From Niallia sp. Man26 (GTDB lineage Bacteria > Bacillota > Bacilli > Bacillales > Cytobacillaceae): DNA of 64,000 nucleotides. The position numbers were made by a program, and so were the translations under genes. Each line of letters opens with the position of its first letter. Position 1 is the first letter of the stretch. The DNA is taken from contig NZ_CP095744.1 of assembly GCF_022049065.2 (NCBI RefSeq), positions 682,001-746,000 of the forward strand, given 5' to 3'. Positions 17,775 to 26,271 of the stretch are shown piece by piece. The notes under the pieces are model-generated. The model was not told the origin of the DNA. It saw only the letters and a program-made list of their open reading frames with translations, and made no database searches.

Positions 17775-17984
17775 ATGCCAAGAAATTTAGGGTTGCATGA
17801 AAGCTTAGAACTTCATGAACTTCTTACATTTAAAAATACATGCTTGACTAAATCAACAACGATGGGTACTTTAGCAAAAGATGCCGCACTTCAAGATATT
17901 CTTAATCTAGATGCGGCACAATCTCGTGAGGCTGTCGAAGCACTTAGGAGCTTGCTGGCTCAGCAAGGAGGCAATGTATTATGA
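17775..17984 (+). CDS. Small CotF-family spore coat protein, paralogue
   Basis: 69 residues with GLHESLELHELLTFKNTCLTKS (residues 6-27 region), paralogous to the gene at 17130-17357. GGAGG lies 8 nt before the ATG. The stop overlaps the next start as ATGA, so the two are coupled. Likely assembled in the spore coat with its CotF-domain partner. Confidence 0.8.
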   Translation: MPRNLGLHESLELHELLTFKNTCLTKSTTMGTLAKDAALQDILNLDAAQSREAVEALRSLLAQQGGNVL

Positions 17985-18289
17985 ATGGAATTATGCAAAA
18001 CCTTATCGGCTTAGGAGATATTACGGATCAGGTTATTGCCACAGATTTATTAATTTCCGCCAAATCTGGCATAAGAAACTATGCTTTTGCGATTACGGAG
18101 GCTGCTACCCCGGAGGTCCGTTGCGTGTTGAACAAACAATTGCATGATGCGATAGACTTACATGGCAAAATCAGTGATTATATGGTAGCAAACGGCTACT
18201 ATCATCCCAGCAATGTGAATGAACAGCTGAATGTAGACTTGCAAACAACAGACACAGCCTTAAGCCTTCCAAATAAGCAGGATAAGTAA
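17981..18289 (+). CDS. CotF-like spore coat protein, paralogue
   Basis: 102 residues with a CotF domain: DLLISAKSGIRNYAFAITEA, LNKQLHDAIDLHGKISDYMV, then NGYYHPSNVNEQLNVDL. Paralogue of the minus-strand gene at 16769. The downstream boundary is a 16-bp perfect hairpin. With the preceding small gene it mirrors the divergent pair on the other strand. Confidence 0.82.
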   Translation: MNGIMQNLIGLGDITDQVIATDLLISAKSGIRNYAFAITEAATPEVRCVLNKQLHDAIDLHGKISDYMVANGYYHPSNVNEQLNVDLQTTDTALSLPNKQDK

Positions 18290-18301
18290 CACTGTTATAG
18301 A

Positions 18302-18336
18302 AACAACAAAAGCTAAATTGTTTAGCTTTTGTTGTT
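18302..18336. terminator. Bidirectional intrinsic terminator
   Basis: Perfect 16-bp inverted repeat (AACAACAAAAGCTAAA and complement) with a TTG loop, between the coat genes and the convergent carbonic anhydrase gene. Confidence 0.85.
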
Positions 18337-18350
18337 CAGATTTGCCTTCC

Positions 18351-19151
18351 TTAGCTCTTTATGATGATTCGTTCATTTAAAGATTGAACGGGACGATGGT
18401 CGTCAGGGAAAATTCGTCGAAATGTCTCAATTTGTTCTTTCGACATTTCAATTGGTGTTTCAAACACAGTCCAGTTTACTTGTTCTGTACACGGCGGTGT
18501 TGTTAAAGATCCATCATAATGAAAGGCAGTTTGCTCTTTTGGAAGCAATGCACTTAAATCAACTGGTTTAGTTAAGGAGATATCTGCCTTTGTTTCTTCT
18601 TGTGGAAGTTGATTCCATAAATCAGCTAATATTTTATTTTCTTTCCCTTCCTGAATCATTACACCAATAACTGCAATCTTCCCATCTTCATCTTTATGAA
18701 CTAAATGAAGCTCCATCTCATAATTTTTTCCGTTAAATTGATGTTCGCTCGGGGTATGGAAATGAAACTGTGCAAGGTTGTATTCCTTCCCGTTAATTAC
18801 AGCCGTATTGCTTTTGTCTACTGCATTTGCTTGAATTGTATGCCCATTGTTTTGAAGAGTAAAGAACGAAGACTTATACTTAATTTCCGTCTCCCCTTCA
18901 GATGTCTCTGCTTCTACTTGAGAGAAATCAATATTAATGGGTGACTGTTCCGTTCCATCAACACAAGCTAAGTTTGCTTGACCTAATTCTCCCCAGTGAA
19001 CAGGACTAGTGTCTCCTTCATAAGACCAATGCGCAGCATCGATTTCTCTTTCTTTTTCTGCTTTTAATCCTGCACCAGTTTCTGTCGAACAGGCTCCCAT
19101 CCCAAATACACTGACAACAGCTAACAATGGATATACAAGTATCTTTTTCAT
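18351..19151 (-). CDS. Alpha-type carbonic anhydrase lipoprotein
   Basis: 266 residues. Zinc enzyme converting CO2 and bicarbonate. A lipoprotein signal peptide ends at GMGA-Cys21, so the protein is anchored to the outer face of the membrane. Zinc ligands His130 and His132 (QFHFHTPSEH) and His149 (ELHLVH) are present, as are the active-site Thr in SLTTPPC and a probable Cys63-Cys221 disulphide (the usual alpha-CA pair). Single gene with its own terminator and GGGGAG ribosome site. Confidence 0.9.
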   Translation of the reverse strand: MKKILVYPLLAVVSVFGMGACSTETGAGLKAEKEREIDAAHWSYEGDTSPVHWGELGQANLACVDGTEQSPINIDFSQVEAETSEGETEIKYKSSFFTLQNNGHTIQANAVDKSNTAVINGKEYNLAQFHFHTPSEHQFNGKNYEMELHLVHKDEDGKIAVIGVMIQEGKENKILADLWNQLPQEETKADISLTKPVDLSALLPKEQTAFHYDGSLTTPPCTEQVNWTVFETPIEMSKEQIETFRRIFPDDHRPVQSLNERIIIKS

Positions 19152-19551
19152 CGTTAATGTCTCCCCATTCTTTTATTAAAACTTATATTAATAAGATACT
19201 AAATTTCCATAATAATACATACATAGTTATTTTTTGTTAATCGCTTACATATGAAAAATAGATTTATTTTACCATTTTTAACTTTATTCGAAAAACTAGA
19301 CTCTCTTAACTATTCATGAATATAGATGTATGATTAATAACAAACCTATAAAAATACAGATATTGAGTACTTTGGAGTTTGCAACAAGGAGTGCTCACCC
19401 AATTTTACACAAGCATTCTAAGCAGGATGTCTATTAACCTCTTTCATATATGAAAGTATATTGCGTTAAACAAAGTAAATATTTGTAATAAAAGTGATAA
19501 TTAATATAAAGTCGAATGACTAAATTAAATATCTGAAACATTATTAATCTA
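19152..19551. other. AT-rich intergenic region, no gene recognised
   Basis: About 400 bp upstream of the carbonic anhydrase gene. No open frame with a ribosome site and no strong hairpin were seen. The carbonic anhydrase promoter should lie in its first 100 bp. Confidence 0.5.
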
Positions 19552-19698
19552 TTGTGCTATGTCATACTTGTTATTTTGTTTATTCGAGTTATTGATAACG
19601 ATAAAAGGATTATTGCTTTAGGTATTATCATTTTTTCACTCCGAGCTATATATGACATTGTAAAATATCGTAAAAGCAAAACTAAAGAGTCTTCATAA
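19552..19698 (+). pseudogene. Possible remnant of a small membrane-protein gene
   Basis: A plus-strand frame of about 48 codons, open from 19537, with a hydrophobic stretch (VILVILFIRVI, then RIIALGIIIFSLRAIYDIV) and a basic tail KYRKSKTKESS before TAA at 19696-19698. The C-terminus looks like a genuine protein end, but no ATG or ribosome site is visible, and the preceding codon in frame is a TGA. It may be the tail of a broken gene. Confidence 0.3.
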
Positions 19699-19783
19699 GC
19701 CTTCTTTTCTATTATGATTGCAACTCTAAAATTGTTACTTACCAATTCCAGCTGGAATTAATATAGTATAGGAGGTTTATATA

Positions 19784-19987
19784 GTGGCGAATAAAATTAA
19801 CTTTATCTTCACTGTCCTTTTCATTGTTGTTCCGTTCGTATTTCTAATTAGTTTTTTTTTTTGGAGATTATTAATGAATACAGGTGGTTTAATAGTTATA
19901 GCCGCCGATTGTTTACCTATTCTAGGTATTTATTATTTTCTTACTAGTATTGTGTTCTTCATTATGTATATAAAAAAAATTGATTAA
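19784..19987 (+). CDS. Small hydrophobic membrane protein
   Basis: 67 residues, GTG start with GGAGG 9 nt before. Two membrane segments (about 6-30 and 38-62) and a KKID end. I do not recognise it. Together with the fragment just upstream, which has a similar hydrophobic-basic make-up, it may be part of a decayed small-membrane-protein locus. No terminator is evident after it. Confidence 0.6.
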   Translation: MANKINFIFTVLFIVVPFVFLISFFFWRLLMNTGGLIVIAADCLPILGIYYFLTSIVFFIMYIKKID

Positions 19988-20054
19988 AAAAATTTGTAAT
20001 CGCTCACAACCTTTCCCTCTTCCTAAACTCCACATCATCTTCCGAAAAACCTCT

Positions 20055-20080
20055 TCAAATTCACTCAAACGGACCGATAT
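20055..20080 (+). promoter_or_regulatory. Sigma-D (flagellar/chemotaxis) type promoter
   Basis: TCAA at 20055-20058, 14-nt spacer, ACCGATAT at 20073-20080, close to the sigma-D consensus TAAA-N14-16-GCCGATAT. It lies 40 bp upstream of a chemoreceptor gene, the class of gene this sigma factor controls in Bacillus. Confidence 0.55.
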
Positions 20081-20120
20081 AACATCTAGAAATATATGTT
20101 AAGATGAGTGAGGTTGGAGA

Positions 20121-21827
20121 ATGAAAATTAAAACACAATTAATTATCATACTGACTGTTTTGCTTTTTTCTTTAGTTGGTATTGGTATTTACAGCAATAA
20201 CAGCCTTCATAATGCAGAGGATTATTCTAAAAAATTAAATGAAGCAAAAGAGATGCAGCGTCTCGTTACACATGTTCAGTATCGTCTTGCAGGAATGTCC
20301 AATGATGAGAGAGGGTTCTTACTGACAGGTGACAGCCAGTATACAGATGGAATTAAAGAAAAGGCTGTAAACATTGAAGATACGCTAACTTCTATGGAGA
20401 AGTTATCAATTTATCAAACGTATAAAGACAGTATTGAGCAACTAGAAACCAGCTTCCAATCTTATACGTCTATGAGTGACAAAGTTGTCAACACATTCAA
20501 TAATAGTCCTTCTGATTCGGAGGCATTGCATTTTGGTGACTTAAGAAATGTAAGAAAAGAAGTCCTTGATCCTGCTGTTGACAAGCTGGTAGAACAAATA
20601 AATGAGAATGTTAGTCAAATTGAAGCAGATAATGAAAAAAACAGTGATATGGCAAAAACTACATTAATTTCTATCATTATATTAGCAGCAGGTTTAAGTA
20701 TTGGATTAGGTTTTATACTGCTGCGTTCGATTTTACGCCCATTAAACATCATGAATAAGCAAATGGTTGAAATTGCATCAGGTGACGGAGACTTGACTAA
20801 AAGTGTGAAGGTAAGTGGTAAGAATGAATTTGCTCATTTGGCAACTTCCTTCAATGAATTTGTTGCTTCTCTAAGATCCATGATTTCACAAGTTGGACAA
20901 ACTTCTAAGTCTGTTGCCCAATCCTCAGATGAGCTTGCTGCAAGCATGGAGCAATCACGAGTAACAGCAGAGCAAGTCGCTGACTCGATACAGATGATTT
21001 CAGAAAACAGTAATGAGCAAAACAATTCTGCACAGCAAAGTCTGAACAGAGTTAATAATTCCTTACAAAATGTCTTAAATGTATCAACTAAAGCAAACCA
21101 TGTAGCAAAAGAATCAGACCGTATTAAAGGAAAAGCAAACGATGGTGAACAGGCAATGGCCAAAATGCAAGGACAGATGGGCACTATCCACCATTCGGTT
21201 GGATTAGCAGAAAATGGCCTGCACTCCTTAGTCTCAAGCATCAATGAAATAAAAGATACTTTGAACAATATTCAGGAAATTTCCGGACAAACGAACTTGC
21301 TTGCCCTAAATGCGGCTATCGAGGCGGCAAGAGCTGGTGAACATGGTAAAGGCTTTGCCATCGTTGCTGATGAAGTGAGAAAATTGGCAGATATGACAAG
21401 TACTTCTGCCAACCATATTGATACATTAATCAACACTATTCAGAATCATTCATTAGAAACAGTGGAGAATATGACCCTTGTAAAGGAAAATGTGAATTCT
21501 GGAATGGAACTGGCGGATCGAACTAATTCACATATTAAAGAAATACTGAACAGCATCGAGGTTGTTGCTGGTCATATTAAAGAAGTTGCTTCTACAACAG
21601 ACCAAATTACAACAGAGGTGCAAGGCGTTCAGCAGTCAATGGAAGAAATCGCACACAGCTCTAACAAAACATTAGCAAACACAGAAGAAGTCGCTGCTGC
21701 AACAGAAGAGCAAACTGCTTCCTTCCAGGAAGTGTCTGCATCAGCGACTGCTTTATCTAAGCTGTCTGAAGAACTGGAAAAATTAGTTCACCGCTTTAAG
21801 ATTGCAGATGGAGAAATAAATGATTGA
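20121..21827 (+). CDS. Methyl-accepting chemotaxis protein with CHASE3 sensor
   Basis: 568 residues. Membrane segments at about 5-26 and 181-202 flank an all-helical extracytoplasmic domain with the CHASE3-type motif [11 protein letters not shown] near residue 61. A HAMP domain (about 203-256, starting [10 protein letters not shown]) follows, then a long coiled coil whose signalling tip contains [20 protein letters not shown]. This tip binds CheA and CheW. Methylation-type Glu/Gln pairs occur in both arms. The ligand is unknown. GAGG lies 7 nt before the ATG, with a sigma-D-like promoter upstream. Confidence 0.92.
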   Translation: MKIKTQLIIILTVLLFSLVGIGIYSNNSLHNAEDYSKKLNEAKEMQRLVTHVQYRLAGMSNDERGFLLTGDSQYTDGIKEKAVNIEDTLTSMEKLSIYQTYKDSIEQLETSFQSYTSMSDKVVNTFNNSPSDSEALHFGDLRNVRKEVLDPAVDKLVEQINENVSQIEADNEKNSDMAKTTLISIIILAAGLSIGLGFILLRSILRPLNIMNKQMVEIASGDGDLTKSVKVSGKNEFAHLATSFNEFVASLRSMISQVGQTSKSVAQSSDELAASMEQSRVTAEQVADSIQMISENSNEQNNSAQQSLNRVNNSLQNVLNVSTKANHVAKESDRIKGKANDGEQAMAKMQGQMGTIHHSVGLAENGLHSLVSSINEIKDTLNNIQEISGQTNLLALNAAIEAARAGEHGKGFAIVADEVRKLADMTSTSANHIDTLINTIQNHSLETVENMTLVKENVNSGMELADRTNSHIKEILNSIEVVAGHIKEVASTTDQITTEVQGVQQSMEEIAHSSNKTLANTEEVAAATEEQTASFQEVSASATALSKLSEELEKLVHRFKIADGEIND

Positions 21828-21834
21828 ATCAAAC

Positions 21835-21866
21835 TGCTCAAGGTAAATGAACCTTGGGCATTTTTT
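21835..21866 (+). terminator. Intrinsic terminator
   Basis: 10-bp stem TGCTCAAGGT / ACCTTGGGCA (one G-T pair), 6-nt loop, then six T residues. Ends the chemoreceptor gene. Confidence 0.8.
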
Positions 21867-21938
21867 ATGATTTTCTGGAGAGAAATTACATAAGATTAAC
21901 CTTTTTGGCAACATTATTCAGTATATGAGGTGAGCTGA

Positions 21939-22460
21939 ATGAAGTATAAAAAGGAAAAAATCATCGAAGGTTTTGTATTGGCCTTAAGCTTAATCATTCT
22001 CTTCAAACTTATCCCAAAGAAAAAGTCACGAACAGCAGTCTTGGCTTTCTTATTCAAACTAGTGATTACCTGGCTTTTTGGTTTATTAGTGGTAGAGAAG
22101 GATGCCATCAACTATCCTGTACGGCTTTTTTTCAAAAAAACATATAAGGGCAGCTTTACCTTTGAATATATTGGATACCCAGCACTATGCGCCTTATTTA
22201 ATTCCTATTATCCTGAAAAAAAAGGACCCTTAGTTAAAATAGGATACTACTTTCTCCATACCGGTTTTATCATTATTGGTGAATTATTAGCACTTAAATA
22301 CACGAAGCTGATTCAATATGAAAACTGGAAATGGTATTGGAGCTTTACGACTGTTTGGCTTACTTATTACTGCTCGCGTCTGTTCCATGTCTGGTTCTTT
22401 GGAAAAAGTCACTGGAAAAAGAAGTCATTGGGGAATGTTTTTAGAAATTTGTGGATGTAG
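21939..22460 (+). CDS. CBO0543-type integral membrane protein
   Basis: 173 residues with about four to five membrane segments and the pattern of the CBO0543 family found in spore-forming Firmicutes: YPVRLFFKKT, EYIGYPALCALFN, RLFHVWFFG. Function is unknown. GAGGTGAG lies 5 nt before the ATG. Single gene with a terminator; no functional link to its neighbours is visible. Confidence 0.7.
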   Translation: MKYKKEKIIEGFVLALSLIILFKLIPKKKSRTAVLAFLFKLVITWLFGLLVVEKDAINYPVRLFFKKTYKGSFTFEYIGYPALCALFNSYYPEKKGPLVKIGYYFLHTGFIIIGELLALKYTKLIQYENWKWYWSFTTVWLTYYCSRLFHVWFFGKSHWKKKSLGNVFRNLWM

Positions 22461-22495
22461 AAAAAGATAGCAGCAACTTAGGCAGCTATCTTTTT
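22461..22495. terminator. Bidirectional intrinsic terminator
   Basis: 11-bp arms AAAAAGATAGC / GCTATCTTTTT with a 13-nt loop, between the CBO0543 gene and the end of the lar cluster. A T-run on each strand supports use in both directions. Confidence 0.8.
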
Positions 22496-22507
22496 CTATA
22501 TACGATT

Positions 22508-23152
22508 TTATTTTATCCAGAGACTAAACAATCCATCTGTTATCCCGATTGAGTACATATAATAAAGACCAAATGCAAAGCTTATCGACCCAGCACATCT
22601 TACTAGCAGCTTATTTGTCCGAACACTTTTCGTGCTATACACAAATGGTATGCCAATAATTGTGGTAAAAACGAGCATTCCAATAATTGTTCCTATTCCA
22701 AAAACGAGTATGTACAAGGCACACTGCCAAACAGAAGAGACGGTTGACATCGTTAATATTACCATAGCTGCACTTCCTGCAAGACCGTGAATAATTCCTA
22801 TAAAAGTAACTTTAATAAGTGAAGTCCGTTCAGCTTGCTTATTAATATTCTTGATTTTATCAAAAAAAATATTTTTGCTGCCTAAATATACGAGCATTAT
22901 ACCAACTATAAATTCGAGGGTCATTACCCATTTATCAGCAAGTTCCCCTTTTAGCAATACAATCAATATTCCAAAAACAAATAATGTTGCTGTATGGCCA
23001 ACTCCCCAAAAGGCGCCTGCTAAAGTTGATCTGGAGAGTCGTTTACCCTTACTGACAATAGTAGATACAGCTATAATATGATCTGGTTCTAATGAATGCT
23101 TTATGCCAAGTATTAATCCTAAAAATAACACAGATATGAATTGAAAAATCAT
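22508..23152 (-). CDS. Nickel permease, NicO/UreH-like
   Basis: 214 residues with six membrane segments. The signature GIKHSLEPDHIIAVSTIVS (residues 16-34) corresponds to the HX4DH nickel/cobalt motif region of NicO and UreH-type transporters, and HGLAGSAAM in the second half is the paired motif. It is the last gene of the lar cluster, 15 bp after larC2, so its obvious role is to import nickel for the pincer cofactor. ATG 23152 has GGGGGAG 6 nt before; an in-frame GTG at 23155 is too close. Confidence 0.85.
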   Translation of the reverse strand: MIFQFISVLFLGLILGIKHSLEPDHIIAVSTIVSKGKRLSRSTLAGAFWGVGHTATLFVFGILIVLLKGELADKWVMTLEFIVGIMLVYLGSKNIFFDKIKNINKQAERTSLIKVTFIGIIHGLAGSAAMVILTMSTVSSVWQCALYILVFGIGTIIGMLVFTTIIGIPFVYSTKSVRTNKLLVRCAGSISFAFGLYYMYSIGITDGLFSLWIK

Positions 23153-23167
23153 CACAGGCTCCCCCCT

Positions 23168-23650
23168 TTATTCCCTGACTTCCCCATTTCGCCACACTTG
23201 TTCATATACTCTTTTCAGTGGAACTTGATGGTGCACTGCTATTTTTTTACACTCTTCATACTCTGGCGCCCGCTGCACAATCTGTCCTTGCAAGATGCCC
23301 TCTTTTACTTTTACTGTCCCCCACTCTGTCTCGACATATCTAAATCTTCTTTCAAGCCGATGGACAGTAACTGGATAATAACGTACACCGAGTGTGGTGG
23401 TTTCTATAAAAAGAACCTTTTCTATTTCTGCTAGTTTTTCCAGTGAACACAACAATTGCAGCAGTATTCCCGGTCTATTTTTCTTCATGTAAATAGGAGT
23501 ATAAAAAACATCGTTGGCTCCAGCATCGAACAATAAATCCATTACATAACCGAGCACTTCCCCAGAAATATCATCTAAGTTCACTTCCACTTTAATCATA
23601 TTTCTATCGATATGCTCCTCATTAGAAGGATGAACTAGATTATCCATCAT
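23168..23650 (-). CDS. larC: LarC2, C-terminal half of the nickel insertase LarC
   Basis: 160 residues. It contains KVEVNLDDISGEVLGYVMDL and FYTPIYMKKNRPGILLQLLC, typical of the LarC C-terminal (CTP-binding/cyclometallase) half, which installs nickel in the pyridinium-3,5-bisthiocarboxylate cofactor. It begins with ATG overlapping the larC1 stop as ATGA and lies in the -1 frame. In Lactiplantibacillus plantarum larC1 and larC2 are joined by programmed ribosomal frameshifting; the same split is seen here. Coupled re-initiation at the ATGA would also work. Confidence 0.85.
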   Translation of the reverse strand: MMDNLVHPSNEEHIDRNMIKVEVNLDDISGEVLGYVMDLLFDAGANDVFYTPIYMKKNRPGILLQLLCSLEKLAEIEKVLFIETTTLGVRYYPVTVHRLERRFRYVETEWGTVKVKEGILQGQIVQRAPEYEECKKIAVHHQVPLKRVYEQVWRNGEVRE

Positions 23651-24552
23651 TGCTCCCCAATAATTACACGCAGAACATTTGGATGTTCAGCAAAATTTTT
23701 TGTGCCAGCACCATAACCGATAGATTGCACCATTATAGATGGAAATGCACAAAATTCGTCTGCCAATGCGGCAGCAATAGCGGCACCTGTCGGAGTAGTC
23801 AGCTCGCCCCGAATTTTAGTATGTTCAATTGGAATTTCTTTCAGAATTTCCAGGGTTGCAGGAGCAGGTACAGGATATATCCCGTGATCAATCTTAATTC
23901 TGCCAGTGCCAACAGGGAGAGCGGAAGCCTTAATGACAGAAACCTCCAGATGATGAATTAAGATAGCAGTCCCAACAATATCAATAATGGAATCTACTGC
24001 ACCAACCTCATGAAAATGCACTTGTTCTAAGGGCATACCATGTATATGTCCTTCAGCTCGGCCAATTTTCTCAAATATTTTCAATGCTGTATTTTTAATA
24101 TCATCAGAAAAGTCAGCGCTCTGTATAAGCTCCACAATGTGCTTATAAGAGCGGTGTTGATGACTATGATTATGATTGTGATGATGTGAATGCTCATGGC
24201 TATGATCATCGTCGTGGCTGTGTGAATGCTCCTGGTTATGATTATCGTCGTGGCTGTGTGAATGCTCCTGGTTATGATCATCGTCGTGGCTGTGTGTGTG
24301 TTTATGGCTATGGTCCCCACTGTCGCCAGCAATACTATGTTCTGTTAAATTATCCACCAAAATTACGTCGAATTTCGTGCTGCTGATTCCATTTTTGACA
24401 ACCTTCTTCCATACAAGCTTGTATTCATCTTCCATCTTAAGTTTTGACAGTTCTTGAACTAAGAATTCTGGGTCAGCTCCCGCATCGATTAATGCGCCAA
24501 TTACCATATCACCGCTTATTCCAGAAAAACAATCAAAGTAGAGCGTTTTCAT
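23647..24552 (-). CDS. larC: LarC1, N-terminal half of LarC, with a histidine-rich nickel-binding insert
   Basis: 301 residues. N-terminal YFDCFSGISGDMVIGALIDAG is the LarC signature. Residues about 72-136 form a His/Asp-rich insert built of HSHDDDHNQEHS-like repeats with about 30 histidines, likely to store or deliver nickel. Conserved blocks follow: VHFHEVGAVDSIIDIVGTA, LPVGTGRIKIDHG, and ELTTPTGAAI. The start overlaps larB by 20 bp with AAAGGAG at 9 nt. Reads into larC2 by overlap at 23647-23650. Confidence 0.88.
   Translation of the reverse strand: MKTLYFDCFSGISGDMVIGALIDAGADPEFLVQELSKLKMEDEYKLVWKKVVKNGISSTKFDVILVDNLTEHSIAGDSGDHSHKHTHSHDDDHNQEHSHSHDDNHNQEHSHSHDDDHSHEHSHHHNHNHSHQHRSYKHIVELIQSADFSDDIKNTALKIFEKIGRAEGHIHGMPLEQVHFHEVGAVDSIIDIVGTAILIHHLEVSVIKASALPVGTGRIKIDHGIYPVPAPATLEILKEIPIEHTKIRGELTTPTGAAIAAALADEFCAFPSIMVQSIGYGAGTKNFAEHPNVLRVIIGEQ
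24203..24297. repeat. 36-bp tandem direct repeats inside larC1
   Basis: Two almost identical 36-bp units (24203-24238 and 24239-24274, one base different) and a partial third. They encode the repeated 12-residue pattern HNQEHSHSHDD(D/N) of the LarC1 insert. The near-identity at the DNA level suggests recent expansion or contraction by slippage. Confidence 0.9.
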
Positions 24553-25312
24553 TTTTTCTTACTCCTTTCTGTGCGAGTTTATTGATTAGGACAGCGTTAT
24601 AGCCGCCGCCAAAGCCATTATCTATATTTACTACACTTATTCCTGATGCACAGGAATTCAACATTGTTAATAATGCGGATAAGCCGTTGAAATTGGCACC
24701 ATAGCCTACGCTTGTCGGCACAGCGATTACCGGGTGTGACACAAGACCGCCAACAACACTTGGCAGTGCTCCTTCCATTCCAGCTATAACTACAGAAACA
24801 GTTGCATTCTGGATTTCCTCCAGATGATTGAACAGGCGATGTATTCCTGCAACTCCTACATCATAAATGCGACGCACCTCACTTCCGAGCACTTCTGCTG
24901 TGACTGCCGCTTCTTCTGCCACTTTTAAATCCGATGTGCCCGCACAAATGACTGCAATATAGCCATTATCGGTAGCTTTAGCTTCCCTCTCAATCGGTTC
25001 TTTCCAATAGAGAACACGAGCTGTTTTATTATAGATAAACTCTGGACATACGCTTTGAATCGTTTCTGCTTTTTCTTTAGAAACTCTCGTCACGAGAACC
25101 TGATTGTTCCGCTTTTTTAAGGATTGGATGATGGAAATAATATGCTTTGCTTCCTTCCCTTCCCCGTAGACGATTTCTGCGAAGCCTTGACGTTTATTGC
25201 GGTGATGGTCTACTTTCGCAAATCCTAAGTTCTCAAATGTTGCTAACTTCTTTTTAGCTTCATTTATGCTTAACATACCACTTTGAACTTGAGACAAAAT
25301 TTCCTCCAGCAT
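24533..25312 (-). CDS. larB: LarB, pyridinium-3,5-biscarboxylate mononucleotide synthase
   Basis: 259 residues. First step of nickel-pincer cofactor synthesis: carboxylates nicotinic acid adenine dinucleotide and releases AMP. The C-terminal domain is PurE/AIR-carboxylase-like, with ICAGTSDLKVAEEAA, YDVGVAGIHR, VIAGMEGALPSVVGGL, PTSVGYG and IDNGFGGGYNA, all hallmarks of LarB. The N-terminus ends in a YGEGK motif region (IVYGEGKEAKHI). The gene overlaps larC1 by 20 bp. Confidence 0.92.
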   Translation of the reverse strand: MLEEILSQVQSGMLSINEAKKKLATFENLGFAKVDHHRNKRQGFAEIVYGEGKEAKHIISIIQSLKKRNNQVLVTRVSKEKAETIQSVCPEFIYNKTARVLYWKEPIEREAKATDNGYIAVICAGTSDLKVAEEAAVTAEVLGSEVRRIYDVGVAGIHRLFNHLEEIQNATVSVVIAGMEGALPSVVGGLVSHPVIAVPTSVGYGANFNGLSALLTMLNSCASGISVVNIDNGFGGGYNAVLINKLAQKGVRKNENALL

Positions 25313-25385
25313 GTTGGTCCCCCTCAGAGATGGTTTTTCGATTTAAATTAGAGATGCATACCTTACACATATTGTGCTATCTTTT

Positions 25386-26213
25386 CTAAATAGAAAAGTT
25401 TGAGTTATCCTTTACTGCTAGTGTCTTGTTCATGCTGCCACTCTGGTAGCCTATTAAATCTAAAGTAATATATTTGTAGCCGAATTCCTGCAATGCACTC
25501 ACGATAAACTTGTTTTTTTCCAGTACGTTCCTCATATCATCTGGCTCTACCTCAATTCTGGCGATATCCTGATGGGTGCGGACTCGCACTTGACGGATTT
25601 GAAGTGTTTTTAGAAATGCTTCTGCTTTTTCTACCTTTGTAAGATTTTCCTTTGTGATCCTATCGCCATAGGCAATTCTTGAGGAAAGACATGCAAAGGA
25701 TGGTTTATTCCAAGTCGGCAGTCCTTGCTCATACGAAAGCTCGCGGATTTCCGCTTTAAACAAATTTGCTTCTTGAAGCGGTCCCCGAATCCCTTTTTCT
25801 TTTGCTGCCTTCATGCCTGGTCTAAATTCATTCCTATCATCAGCGATGACCCCATAGATGACATTGTTAAATCCTGCCTCTTCCATAACTGGAATAAGAT
25901 GATCAAACAAACTGCTTTTACAAAAATAACATCTGTTTTTTGTATTTTCCGAGTAACCGGGAATCGCTAATTCAGAGGTTTCTATAATGATATGTTTAAC
26001 ACCAATATGTACCGCAAGTGACTTCGCCTCTTCCAACTCGCTTGTCGGGTATGTTTCGGAGTCTGCGGTTACTGCAAGAACATTTTCTGTTCCTAGAGCA
26101 TCTACCGCTGCTTTTAATAGAAAGGTACTGTCCACACCTCCTGAAAATGCAACAACAACCGTTTTCATTTCCTGAAGTATAGACATTAGAAGTTCATATT
26201 TTTTTGCAGGCAT
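25386..26213 (-). CDS. larE: LarE, sulphur transferase of the nickel-pincer cofactor
   Basis: 275-residue PP-loop ATPase (SGGVDST at 24-30) that converts the two carboxylates of the LarB product to thiocarboxylates. Cys175 in PSFACLSSRI matches the sacrificial Cys176 of L. plantarum LarE, but two more cysteines occur at 95 and 98 (RCYFCKS). The three-cysteine form is known from Thermotoga maritima LarE, where it binds a [4Fe-4S] cluster and allows catalytic rather than sacrificial sulphur transfer. That type is inferred here. Confidence 0.9.
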   Translation of the reverse strand: MPAKKYELLMSILQEMKTVVVAFSGGVDSTFLLKAAVDALGTENVLAVTADSETYPTSELEEAKSLAVHIGVKHIIIETSELAIPGYSENTKNRCYFCKSSLFDHLIPVMEEAGFNNVIYGVIADDRNEFRPGMKAAKEKGIRGPLQEANLFKAEIRELSYEQGLPTWNKPSFACLSSRIAYGDRITKENLTKVEKAEAFLKTLQIRQVRVRTHQDIARIEVEPDDMRNVLEKNKFIVSALQEFGYKYITLDLIGYQSGSMNKTLAVKDNSNFSI

Positions 26214-26271
26214 GTCTTTAGCACCCTTCCTAATCTAGATTTTTTTACAAAAGCATTGATACGCTCTTTCA

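Noticed and set aside
20834..21268. 144-codon minus-strand frame
   Set aside because: Antisense to the chemoreceptor coiled coil; no ribosome site.
24186..24386. 36-bp near-identical repeats that could suggest a CRISPR array, and plus-strand frames there
   Set aside because: Units are directly adjacent without spacers and encode the His-rich LarC1 insert; the opposite-strand frames are mirror images of it.
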